Below, in pieces: positions 31,086 to 43,052 of a DNA stretch of 64,000 bases. The stretch is from Norana najaformis. Lineage: Eukaryota > Annelida > Clitellata > Crassiclitellata > Hormogastridae. Below the pieces are notes generated by a model that had not been told where the DNA came from, searched no databases, and saw only the letters and a list, made by a program, of their open reading frames with translations. Location: NCBI GenBank assembly GCA_964023275.1, contig OZ029916.1:12268607-12332606 (forward strand), in the 5' to 3' direction. Every line of letters begins with the position of its first letter. Position 1 is the stretch's first letter. The translations under genes were made by a program, and so were the position numbers.

Positions 31086-32520
31086 ATGGCAATTATCACC
31101 ATGCAGCTCCTAAAAGATCTTGTGGACTCTGGAATGGATAACAACATCGGCCAACATATATATACGACCTTGTCAGTCTGCTTTTTGAAGGGAGGTCTTC
31201 AAGAAGAGGCGAATGAAGTGATCTATGGGACAAACTTTATAGCTCTGAGCAAGAACGACGGAGGCATACCATCAAATGCGGTGGGTTTTACGTGGCGCCG
31301 CCTGGCGGCCAAGTGCGGCAGTTCCTACGCTGTGGCAATGTTGGCTCATCTTCTCGCCTCTGTTCAGCTGGGACTGGGTATCCCGGTAGGCGCTCAGGCA
31401 GCTATTTATTCGACACGTCGTTGGGTAACCACAATGCTCGAAGACAACGTCCTGGTGAAGCTAGACTCTTCCAACGCCTTCAACACGCTACTCAGAGATT
31501 CGCTTCTAGAAACAGTGGCCCGAGACATTCATGAGCTATTCCGATTTGCTTACTACTCCAGCCGCTTCATACAGCATATGTTCGGAGGAGGGGACCCGGC
31601 AAGGCGATCCGTTAGACCATACAGAGTTCTGTCTCGCATTAGAACCTCAAGTGAGTGGCACCTCCGAATAGGAAATCTGGATGACCTCACGTTGATTGGT
31701 AACAAGGAGACGGTGGTCCCCGACGTCCAACTTATTGTGTTAAGAGTCTAGGAACCTGTGACTGCTACTGAATCGTAGCAAATTCGACATTGCGTGCAAT
31801 GATATCTTGGCACTGAATGAGGGCCCTGCGTTCCACGGTTTAAATAGCATCGCTTTCGAAGAGATGGCTTTGCGGGGCGCGCCGGTGATGCCAGGTCCGG
31901 CTGTGGATAGCGCCATAGGAATGAAGGCTGACGATCTTGAAAGTGCCATTATCAAGTTATCTCTGCTTCAGAAGGGACGCTCTCGTTCTGCTGCGGAACA
32001 GTTATATATATATTATACATTATATATTGAATTATATATATATTATACATTATATATATATTGTACATTATTGCGCTCATTCATTTGTGCTGATTCCTCG
32101 AGCGTGGCTCAGTTCAGCCACTTTTTGAGACACGATGTGTCAAATATTTTAAATGATGATCATTGGCAACAGGTTTGTTACCGGTGAGAGATGGTGGTCT
32201 GGGAATTCGCTGTGCATCTGCGCTAGCACTATCCGCTTTTCTGGCTTCTGCTACGAGCACAAGCAACTTCAGGCATGCATTCTGCCACCGAAGTCGAATC
32301 GTGAACTCACCGCATGGTTGGCCCTGACAGGTGCGGGAGCCACCAACGGGAGCAGCATCACATTGCCTTAAACATTGGGATATCCGTTGGATAAGCAAAG
32401 CCTGCACAGGCATGCTTGAGTTCGTTAGCGCTCCGTGCGATCCCGCTTGCCTCACTGCCTCACGAGCATTGTGGCTAGCTCCCACTCTATCTGCTTTAAG
32501 ACTGCGCCTCTGAGACGATT
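31086..32520 (+). mobile_element. Decayed non-LTR retrotransposon RT and C-terminus, third lineage
   Basis: The 221-codon frame at 31086-31751 contains LSKNDGGIPSNAVGFTWRRL and AAKCGSS, VQLGLGIPVGAQAAIYSTRR, and LVKLDSSNAFNTLLRDSLLE, in which the VKLDSSNAFN block is the RT palm aspartate motif. FGGGDPARR marks a truncated template region and the catalytic DD box is missing. Downstream frames (about 31800-32350) carry MPGPAVDSA and RDGGLGIRCA-like residues. The same lineage left the remnant at 15760-16440. I do not recognise its published name. Confidence 0.66.
32004..32073. repeat. AT-rich tandem tract
   Basis: Alternating ATATATATTATACATT units, inside the decayed LINE. Confidence 0.75.
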
Positions 32521-34899
32521 AGGCAGTTGGGGTGAGACCGGGCACAACACTGCGAACCGCATTTGTACCTGGCGCTCTATGTCCATCTGTGGCTTACAAG
32601 TAAGCCACGAGGGGAGAACGTGATAGTCATCCGCACAACCACGTATCGTGGCATGAAGGATTATAAATCCAGACAGTCTGAGTGGTATGCAAATTAGAAC
32701 AAAGACAGAACTAAATATGGCTATGAGTTCTAATCCGGGCGGTCTGGGGTAATTGCCAGCTTTAGAGGCAACCGGCCCAAAGACCGGAGGGATTTCAGTG
32801 GATAATTGGGTGGAGAATGCGCACAGAGAGTTCAGTCGGAAGAAGGAGATCAGATGGAGCAGATGCAATCTGACGGAGAAGGCTCCATCGCCAACGGAGG
32901 TTGAATCGAAGATGGAAAAAGGAAATGAGTGGAGGAGAAGACGATTACGAATTTAGATATTGAGATTTGATTTTTGTTCTGTAGAATTTAGTTAATACAA
33001 TTGTATTAAGGATTAGATTAGATTGAGTGCTGTCGATTCACATACAATCTCTGTACAGTCGTATGTCTGAACGTGTATTAAATCATTATTTTATAGTAAC
33101 CTATTATATCATTACTCAGTCATTCATCGTTAGAGCATTCGTGTAGCGCCACTTCAGGGTATAATCACTTCGAGTTATCAAATTCTTATGCGCCTGACTT
33201 TAATATATCACGTACCACTGAGGACACACAATTCATCAGCTTAGTTAACCCACAGGATCCAGAATACAGGCCGGACCAATTAGGCCAAATACACATTTAG
33301 GCCACATATGGCGGAGCACACCTCTTAAAAGAGTGACTATTTGATAAACTTAAGGTCTGGACTGGAGAAACATTTTTCTTCCAGCTTGCTTAACCACCTG
33401 ACGGAATTCAACAAGGCTTATCTAATGGTTTAGGATTTTCAACGGCGATTTTGACTGGGTGTGACGACTGATGCTATGAGCATTGTGGTGCTGGCGCTAT
33501 GGAAGTCTTTAAACGAGATTTGATACAATTATGAGCTAAGAATTTATATTACCAGTTATGAATTAATATTGTTTTCAACCTAGGGAATTTCCTCTCTATG
33601 CTAATTTTATCTCTAGGCCGTTGTAAGATGCAACAAAGAACTTATATGACCGCCTAGAGGGACGCACCATTTAGAAATTGCATTTGAACAAGGTAGTAAT
33701 CGCAGCTCGATTTTTGGCGCATATTTCGTGAAAGACTAAGAGAAATAGGCTTTAAACTATTTTTTTCTATCTACAGATTGCAGACTTCCAATAAATATCT
33801 TAGTTTGTACACCGAACTCCAAAAAATGAATTACAGTATTACGGTGCAGGCGCTTAGTAAGAATAATACGTCATTTATATACGAACTCTATAGTCGGGAT
33901 TAATTGCAATATGTTTACAGTCGATAATCAAAAAAATGTCAACTGAACTTTAATAATGCAGGATGTTAACTCTGTGAATTTTATGAGTTACTTTAGAGTT
34001 TTTATAATTCTGTGTCAAGTATTGTCTGTCCACTTCGCGTAGTGGATCGGTCGAGTCAATACATTCGCGAGAAGCCGCGCGTCACCAGTCTCTCGCGATC
34101 TTACAACCGACTTAACTTCTGGAAAGAGCAACATTTTGCATCATAGTAAACTGAATGTAAGAGATGATTTTCCCTCATATTTAGCGAAATATATAAAAGC
34201 AGACGAGGTCAGACTTGTTTTTCAGAAAAAGGCTTTTGCATTTACAAGGTTGTCAGATAACCAAGGCAGATTTTTATATTCAGCGCAGCTGAGTCTATTT
34301 TTCAGCCACAAGCTATAAAAATAGTTGTTAAAGCACTGTAATTCATTATCATTTTAGAGTCTCACATTTGAACCAATCTTCTTTATAAAAGTTTAGTACA
34401 GTTTTTAAGGAACAAGTTTCATTAAGCTTTTGTTTCAAAGACAGAATTTGCATTGTAATATGCTGGCTACATTGTAGTCAGTATCGCAAAGTTATCATGG
34501 GTTTAAATATACATGTAGGATTAATTTATCACCTTGGTCAGGTTGAATAATTGTTATCAATTGCTGGTTTAGAATTCATCAGTAGAGCCCAGACTAATCT
34601 TAATTATGTTTAGGATAGTTCACTTATAATACTAAACGTATGAATCACAATCATTACCATTCTGGTATAAGATTTAATGCAGTCACAAACTGATGTAATT
34701 CACAGGATGTGATTCAGAAATTAATGTTTTTCTTCATCCTTCACAAAGTCCGCGTCATTTTATTTCGAAATTTACATTGTAGTCTAATTTTTATGGATTA
34801 GATAAACGAAAAGAGAAAGCGTTGTCTAGAATTTTCAATTGCTTTTGAAAGAACAAGCAGCTGTTTGACTTCAATCAGTCAAGGAAACTGACAGGTTTT
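32521..34899. other. No recognisable gene
   Basis: No coding region can be supported. A GACGATTACGAATTTAG word near 32940 hints at another LINE tail. The rest is AT-rich unique sequence. Confidence 0.45.
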
Positions 34900-36510
34900 T
34901 TGGGTGCAGCCGATGTGGCTGAGTGCACAGTCAGAATTTTGCCCAGCTTATGGTGCCTTATGCAGAAGATGTTCAAAAGCCAAACCATTTTGCCCGTAGT
35001 TGCAGATGAAACATGCATTTTTCTCATCATAGATGCAGGTCGATTACAAGACAGTTACAAAGCAAGCATGATCGAAAATTTATTCCAGGTAGTAGAAATC
35101 AATGGAAGGTAAAAGCTATTAACACCTCTCACACACCTACAACATATTCATTACCGACGATGGAGTTTTGGCAAGCGCCAAACATCCATTTATTTAGTGG
35201 TATAGGAGCAATTTCTATATTTATCTATGCAAAATCCAAAAAGGCAGTATTGGATTCAGGTGTGATGAAGTCATCAGTTTCTCTTAATCTTTTTAAATAG
35301 TTTTTAAATAGACATAAACAGCTTGATAACTAATGTGTATTTAAAATTGTACAGTGCCAACATCCAACCAGTGGATTTTAGGGGAAGTCGATCTTCCAGT
35401 GAATCGTAACGAACTGAATGTTTCATTTCTGTTTGCAGTTTTACGAAATTTAATCCACGACGTTATTCTAGGTCTAAATTTTTTAGTATATTGCCAGACC
35501 TAATTAATTACAGCAGTCGTACTGTATCATTTTTTTGATAATTTGGCTACAATTGACTTAATAGTAAAAGGTAAGACTGATGGCTCTATTTTAAGATTAT
35601 CTGCCAGCATTGATATACTGAACCGCATTCTATCGTTTTGATCCCGGTTCGTATTCCTCATAGGCTTGTTCAAATTGGTGTCCTAATTCAGTTATCGCAG
35701 AAAATTTTGACTTCCAATCTTTTTAATACATCCAACAAGCACTTCCTCAATGGTCAAATTCCCTGATCCAACTTTTTAAAGTTGACCATTGTCCACATCG
35801 ATCTGTCACAATATCACGTAATGAACCTCCAATGCTGGATTTGAACATTCGCATTGCATTGCTGAATAACTTACGTATACATCTCGATCGTCACAATTTA
35901 ACTTCAGAACAGTCTGATCGTTTGTCTGCTCTTGTGTGGCTACCATGAAGTGTTTGCAGAAGGTATTTCGGACATATCTGGTGTCAACTTAACTGCTCAC
36001 CGCATCGAAACCAAAGAACCAGCAGTTTGTCCTCAACAAAATGGCTCAGAAACATGCAAGGACACCAGAAGACAAAATCACCAAATGCTTGATGCAAGAA
36101 AGTTTTCACTTTGATCGTCGCCAGTCATCATTGTATGACCACTCAAAGATAAACCACCAAGATTTGCGGTAGACCTTCGTGCTGTGAACTGACAAACGAT
36201 TCTAACATCTAAGCTAGCAAGTTTTTTGACATCATGAGAGACAAATGTCCTTCATATTTCGCTACGTTAGACTTAAAACCAGGTTATTACCAGGTCAAAT
36301 CGGATGAATCCGTGCGACAACACCATTTTACAACGCTCAGTGGACGACAAGGTCCTTGTAACCATATGCCTTCTGGACTTTGTGACAGTGTTCCATCTTT
36401 CCATCAACTCAAAAACAGCACAATCATGGGACTATGCAATTACTACAGACGTATCATCAAGGACTATGCCAAAATAGCAACTCTTTTGAACGAATTGTTT
36501 TGAGCCAGAC
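34900..36510 (+). mobile_element. Decayed Gypsy-like LTR retrotransposon (gag to RT)
   Basis: In order on the + strand: a CCHC zinc knuckle split by a one-base frameshift (about 34955-35010), a protease start (KAVLDSGV near 35240), a protease end (HDVILGLNFL near 35460), the RT entry (PPRFAVDLRAVN near 36158), YFATLDLKPGYYQVKSDES (36255-36310) and GLCNYYRRIIKDYAKIATL near 36430. It is heavily broken, with no LTRs seen and no integrase. It is a different copy from the ones at 21851 and 55690. Confidence 0.7.
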
Positions 36511-37325
36511 TAACTCTACTGATCAATTAGTAGTACCAAGTTACTTACGCAAGCAGGTATATTGAACGCTTATCGTGACAATGCAGCACTTGCTGATCTC
36601 GAACACTGTTATTTGGCATTGACGAAGCGATTCTTTTTGGCAAACTTTATATAATGACGCATTAACGTACATGACGCATTAACGTACACGTGCAGGCTGT
36701 CAAACTGAGCAAAAGACATTGAGAACGATGCACACTTTGAGGCAGGCAAGAATGTTGTGAAGCCACGCATTTGTTGGCACGAAACATTAGGATTGGTAAC
36801 CGTTTTTACACACAGTTAACATGATCTAAGATCAGATCCTCATGATGCGATATGAAGAAATTAGCATTAATGACGCTTTTAATTTGACGCTTGCTGACTT
36901 GAATCCCTTTGTATTCTCTCAAATTACTTCATCAATGTATTGCAACTTCCTATTTGAAATCCTCTCCATCGTCATAAATGTTTAGATTTTTGATTGTGAA
37001 AAATATACAAGAAACTTTTAAAATTGCTGCGAAAATGGCCAGTTTTTCCAAACTAAGTCTTCTTTAATATTTTCCAATTGGCGAAATTTAATCGAGGGCC
37101 CTCATACTTTGAAATTTGTAATTTCAAAAACTTAAAAACTTCTCAATTCATAATACATAGTTGCTCTACATACTGCAATGATTACACACAGTTAACATGA
37201 AAATTCACTGTGTCATTATTCAAGACAAAATATTATAATAAAAAGATAGTTAAACACTAAGACAAAATACAGGTAATGGATAAGCAAACATCTGAAAAAC
37301 CCTAAGTACATTACATTACCATGGG
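36511..37325. other. No recognisable gene; one 17-bp tandem repeat
   Basis: ATGACGCATTAACGTAC is present twice in tandem (36654-36670, 36671-36687). Otherwise it is AT-rich with no coding evidence. Confidence 0.6.
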
Positions 37326-40300
37326 TAGGTATCTCTCTGTACATTCATGAACAAAAAAGGCTTGCGTGCACTGACGCGACAAAAATTCTATGACATTGAC
37401 TGTCAAACACGAAAATATATGATCTGTAATTAGACAAGTTAGCTGTCTTATCATTGTCTCACATCAATATTTAATAATTTCGGCTTTTTTTTCCATAATT
37501 TCCTGCAGCCTTTCCATACTTCAGACTCTTTATTGCCTTTCATATCCCTTCTTCGTTAAAACTTTCTAAATCTATTTCACACTCATCACCTCTCACAAGA
37601 TTGTGCAGCCTCCATACTCCTTATCTTTCCATACTTCAGACTCTTTATTGCCTTTCATATCCCTTCTTCGTTAAAACTTTCTAAATCTATTTCACACTCA
37701 TCAACTTCCAATTCCCAGTCCAAGCCTCCCAGATATGTTATTGGTTCAGGACAGTTTAGAGTACTCTCAAAATGTTCCTCTTTCGTTCTTGTATCTATCT
37801 ATGTTTTTTTAATTGGGAGATTTCGTATTCCTGTGCTTCCTGAAAGTTCCTTCCCTATACGGAACAAAGTTTTTGAATCTCCTCTTCTTCCTGCTTCTTC
37901 TGCTTCTCCCTAATATATATTCATTTTCATATTCATATATTCTTTTCTGTAGTTTCTTTAGTTTTATCTTTATTTTTGCAACCAGAATTCGGTGGTCCGA
38001 TGCTACATCTCTCTGTACACCCTGACATCTTTCAGAGTTGACATTGACCTCCTAGATACGCACATGTTCTATTCGGTTGCATGTCTCTCCATCAGTTAAT
38101 GTCCATGTGAGCTTGTGTATTTTTTCGATGTTTTTCTTGTGTATTTTTCGATGCTGGAAAAATCCCTCCAATCTTGTCACCAGCTGTCATCCCTTCTATA
38201 ACCTCTTCCCAAACCCGTCCTATTCGATCCAATGTATGCATTAAAGTCTCCCATCAGAATTTTATATCATGCCTCGGAATCTGATCATTAACGCATGCGG
38301 ATGTAAAATCGTAAAAACCATCCTTTTCTTCGTCATCTGGTGTGTTTGGGTGGAGCATACACATGAACTGCTTATCGGTTCCCAACTTAATAGTGAGTGC
38401 CTTAGTGGCCTCTTTACCGAGTAGAATTCCTACACCTTTTTCATGGATAGAGTGCCGGGATTAGAGTGCCATCCGACTCCAAACCTTCCTTATCCATCTC
38501 ATTTCACTTATCCCGTGGATCTGCAACCTGTACGACTTCATCTCCCTTATCGCCTGTGCATTCTAAGTTAGATGGCCCACCGTCTCTCACAAGATTGTGC
38601 AGCCTCCATACTCCTTATCTCCATTCATCCTGTACTCTGATAACTGAATTTGTTGCGTGTTTATGTTACTAAGGATGTTTTACCTGGATTGGTTGCAGCC
38701 CACCGCAGAATTCTTCTCCTTTATTATGGCTTGGGACATGAGTGGCTCAAACTTCCTGTGAAAGTAGTCTGAGGCCGAGTCCGATATTAAAATCTATCCA
38801 CAGTTGGTATATGATTAACAGCATATAATAATAAAATATTATTATATGCGTCTGCGCTTTATTTCTCAATTCTATATTTTCTAACTTTTCGACGTCTTTT
38901 CTGAATTTTTTAATTTTACTTTCTTACCGTATCTATGAGTTCGTTCCTATTTGTTTCAACATTTAATCAACTTAAGATTCGCCTAATTTTTGTCCTTTTT
39001 GCACTCGTTCGCCTGCGTCTTTACCTTCCTGCCACGTAATCTTAGATCACATAATGTACAATTCAATCATTCTTATTATTTTCGGTCTACGTTTCATGAT
39101 CGCCTTCCATATTAGTTGCCAACCCTTCCACACCCGCTTGCCCTACATTGTTCCTACAGCCAAACATTCTTACTGCGTCCAATTTGGCACAACGACTATG
39201 CAGTATGGATGTATATGTTTTATTCCTTTATCGTTCTTCCTAACTTCATCTCTCAGGCGACCACCACAGCACCTCACCCGCCATACCATCTTCAACATAC
39301 TAATCCTGCTTTCCGGGGACATCCACCCAAATCCTGGCCCACTGGATTTTTATTCATGTCCTCCTCCCTCACCTCCTACCTATCCTCATCCTTCCAGAAT
39401 TTATTCCTCCAGCATCCTCGACAATGCTCAAAATACTGACAACAGCCGCTTCTTACTTTGCACGCTAAATATTCGATCATTACTACATCCTGCACATTCC
39501 CAAGAAATCAGTGATATGGCCCTCTCTTCTCACCCGCCTGACATATTTCCTTATCTGAAACCTGGTTTAATTTAAACACCACTCTTGCTCAATATGAAGA
39601 CTGTATTCCTCCTGGCTACCATCTTTACAGTACACCTTGTGACTGCAAACCATCTAGCCCTTCTCTTAAAAATCCAACTAATGGTGGTATTGCCTTTTTC
39701 ACCCGAGAACCTGCCACAGTTTTAGACTCACCTGGTTACTGCTTCCACTCTTTTGAATGTGCATCAGTTACGCTTAAACTTTCTCACACAAATCTGACTA
39801 TCTTTAATGTATATCGCCCTCCATCCTCCTCTTCATATTCAAGTCCTCCATCGGTCTTCTTGAAAGAATTTACCACCCTCCTCTCCATTGCCGCCACTAT
39901 ACCTCATGAATTTCTGATCACAGGTGACTTCAATATACATGTCGATAACCTCTCTGACACATTTGCTTCTGAATTTCTCACCCTATTGTCCTCAACTAAT
40001 CTGGTTCAACATGTCAAATTCCCCACCCACATTCACAATCACACACTTGACCTTATTATCACATCATCATTCTCCACTCTGTCACCTGATATATCTTTCT
40101 CTTTTGACACGCCATCTGATCATTACCCCATCTTTACATATCTTAACATTCTTCCGACACCACGTCCTGATCCTGTCTTTCATTCTTTTCGTCGCATCAG
40201 TTCAATAAATATTGAAGCCTTCATACAAGATATTTCCTGTTCTGACCTCGTTTTAAATCCACCCTCTTCCCTGAATGACCTTCTCTCTTCGTATAACACC

Positions 40301-42973
40301 ACTCTTTCCACTATCCTTGACAAGCATGCTCCTATTATTACCAAATCCAATTCTCACTCTAACAATCCTTGGTTCAATTCCTATCTCCAGGCCTTCAAAT
40401 CTTTCCGGCGACGCCTTGAGCGTGCCTACAAACGCACCAGGGATCCTGAACTTCTCTCTGCCCTTAAATCTGCCACAAATAAATACCATCACCTTCTTAC
40501 TGCAGCTAAACAGAGATTTTACTCCTCACTAGTTCGTTCTCGATCCTCTAGCCCTCGTCTTCTCTGGAAAACCATTAACCAACTCCTCCATCGGAACTCA
40601 TCTAGCCCACTACCAAATTCTCTTCCGTCTTCTTCAATAGTCGACTCGTTCTGTTCTTTCTTTTCGAACAAAATTGGTACCCTCTCCGTCTCTCTCTTCA
40701 ATCTCTCCTCCCCAAAGCCACCAATAACCAACCTGATGATGCTCCCTCCCCCACTCATGACTCCCCACCCTCCCCACCTCGATCCTCATTATCTGTCTTT
40801 CAACCCACTTCAGAGTCTGAAATATTACACCTGTTAAAATCACTTCCAAACAAACAGTGCGAACTTGACCCCATACCCACCTCCTTACTGAAAGACTGTG
40901 CAGCTGTCCTTGTCCCAATCATTACCAAAATAGTTAATCTCTCCTTATCTACGGGTAGTTTCCCCCTCCTATTCAAACACTCTCTTGTTACCCCTCTTCT
41001 CAAGAAATCATCTCTCGACAAGGAAATTCTTCCAAACTACCGGCCTGTTTCTAACCGGACTTTCATCTCCAAATTAACTGAACGGATTGTCCTCTCTCGA
41101 ATCAATAACTATTTAGCTTCTAACTCACTCATTAACCCACACCAGTCTGGTTTTACTAAACGCCACTCAACCGAAACTCTGCTGACATCTCTCTACAACA
41201 AGCTTGTTTCTGCCATTTCTCATCAACAGGTTTCTTGCCTCTGTCTCCTCGATATCTCTGCAGCCTTAGACACCATTGATCACAATATCTTACTCCACCG
41301 ACTTTCAACCTGGTTTGGTTTTGCTGACACTGCTCTCCTATGGACACAGTCTTATCTCTCCTCCCGCTCTTTCTCTGTTAAAACTTCGGAAGCCTCTTCT
41401 AAGTCATGCCCTCTCACTTGCGGAGTTCCACAAGGCTCCGTTCTTGGGCCTCTTCTGTTTATCCTCTACACTACCCCACTCAGTTCACTCATCAAAGTTG
41501 ACCATCACCTCTATGCTGATGACACCCAACAATTCATCTCTTTCTATCCAAATTGTTTCAGTGAATCTACAGATCATCTTCTTTGCATGGTTAAACAAAT
41601 CTCCTCTTGGATGACATCTAACTATAGGCCTACGTGACCAGCTCAAGAAAATTCCTGACCCCTCTATCTCCCTCAGCCTGGACTCTGCCTCCACCCACAC
41701 CTTTAATACTAACTCCTCTGTCCGTAATTTAGGTGTTATTTACGACCAGAACCTGACTTTTTCTGATCATATCACCCATCTTTCCCGCTCTTGCTTTATG
41801 CATATCCGTGACCTTCGCAGAATCCGTCCTATGCTTGACTTCAAAACCGCATCTATCATTGCCACATCCATAGTCCATGCAAAACTTGACTACTGCAATT
41901 CACTTTTCCTCAATATTGACACAACCCAGATAAATCGCCTACAAGCTATCTAGAATGCTCTCGCACGTGCTGTCACCAAAACCCCCAAACACCATCACAT
42001 CACCCCTGTTCTCAAATCACTGCACTGGCTTAAAATACCTGAACGAATAGAGTACAAAGTCTTATCCCTCACCTACAACACACTTCAATCCTCCCAACCC
42101 TCCTATCTTCGTCAATTATTTACTATCCAACCACTCCGTTCAACCCGCTCCTCATCTGTCCTAACACTTCTTCGCCCTCCCGTCACCTCATCCTTAAAAT
42201 TTGGAAATCGCTCCATAGCCATAGCTGCCCCACCCCTTTGGAATAAACTCCCGCCAGAATTGCGACAGTTGTCTGGTCAATCATACGAACTCACCAACAC
42301 TTCACCTTTTTCAGTTTCTGCGCAGGTCTTTCACTCAAGACTGAAAACACTTCTTTTCCAGAAATCTTATCCTGATTCTTCCTCTTCCTCTTATCTCTCT
42401 TCTCGCTTCAATTTCAAACAGCATCCACCGTAGCCGTCCGACTGTCTGAGTGCCTGACTCCTGGAACTTGACCCTTTTGCCTATCGATTTTGTTTTGACT
42501 GAGCGCCTGTGAATAAGCTGGTTTCCGTGATTTAGCTTTCGTTGAGCGCTGTAGAAATCTCGAGATTACGATTACGATTACGATTACGATAATATATATT
42601 ATTATTATATAATAGTATTACATATATTACCTATATATGCAGGCTTATATATAACCTTTTATATATAACCTTCTTCTTCTTCTTGGTCTTCTTGTTATTG
42701 TTCTTGTTCTTATATTACAATTGTCCTAAACCTTGTTATTCTTGTTGTTGTTCTTCTTCTTCTTCTTCTTCATCGTCATCTTCTTCATCTTCATTATCAT
42801 CCTCATCATCATATGGGATGAGAAGCCGTCGTGTTTTAATTTTCCAGATAACATAATCTGCCGGATTCTGCCATCCAGTTCCAGTAGTAGGCCTAGACAG
42901 TAGTAGGCCTAGACTAAAGTGTTGAAGTACTTGTTGATGCGTCATGCGGTAAAAATATCCTGTTTGTGTATTG
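37326..42973. repeat. Duplicated block A', second copy
   Basis: Starts with the first base of the window and runs in parallel with it to the N gap. The offset is 37325, then 37326 after an extra T, then 37328 after an extra CT. It contains the same decayed minus-strand LINE (about 37506-38461), the 78-bp duplication and the L2-like LINE. Confidence 0.93.
39054..42590 (+). mobile_element. L2/CR1-like LINE, duplicate copy
   Basis: The same element as at 1728-5262. The N-terminal frame with the 2A-like motif is 39054-39575 and the motif is at 39318-39341. The endonuclease/RT frame is broken by an inserted CT near 40684, so it stops at 40837 where the other copy stays open. YADD is at 41512-41523, the C-terminal region is at 41630-42433 and the GATTAC tail is at 42564-42590. 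Confidence 0.87.
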
Positions 42974-42983
42974 NNNNNNNNNN
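42974..42983. other. Assembly gap (10 N)
   Basis: Ten N between block A' and block B'. In the first copy, 10,741 bp (5646-16386) lie at this point. A round 10-N gap is probably nominal and does not measure real distance. Confidence 0.98.
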
Positions 42984-43052
42984 CCCACTATACTGCTCTC
43001 GTCTCTTAACCTATCAGACACAAGCAAGGCGTCGGCGAATAATAATACATAA

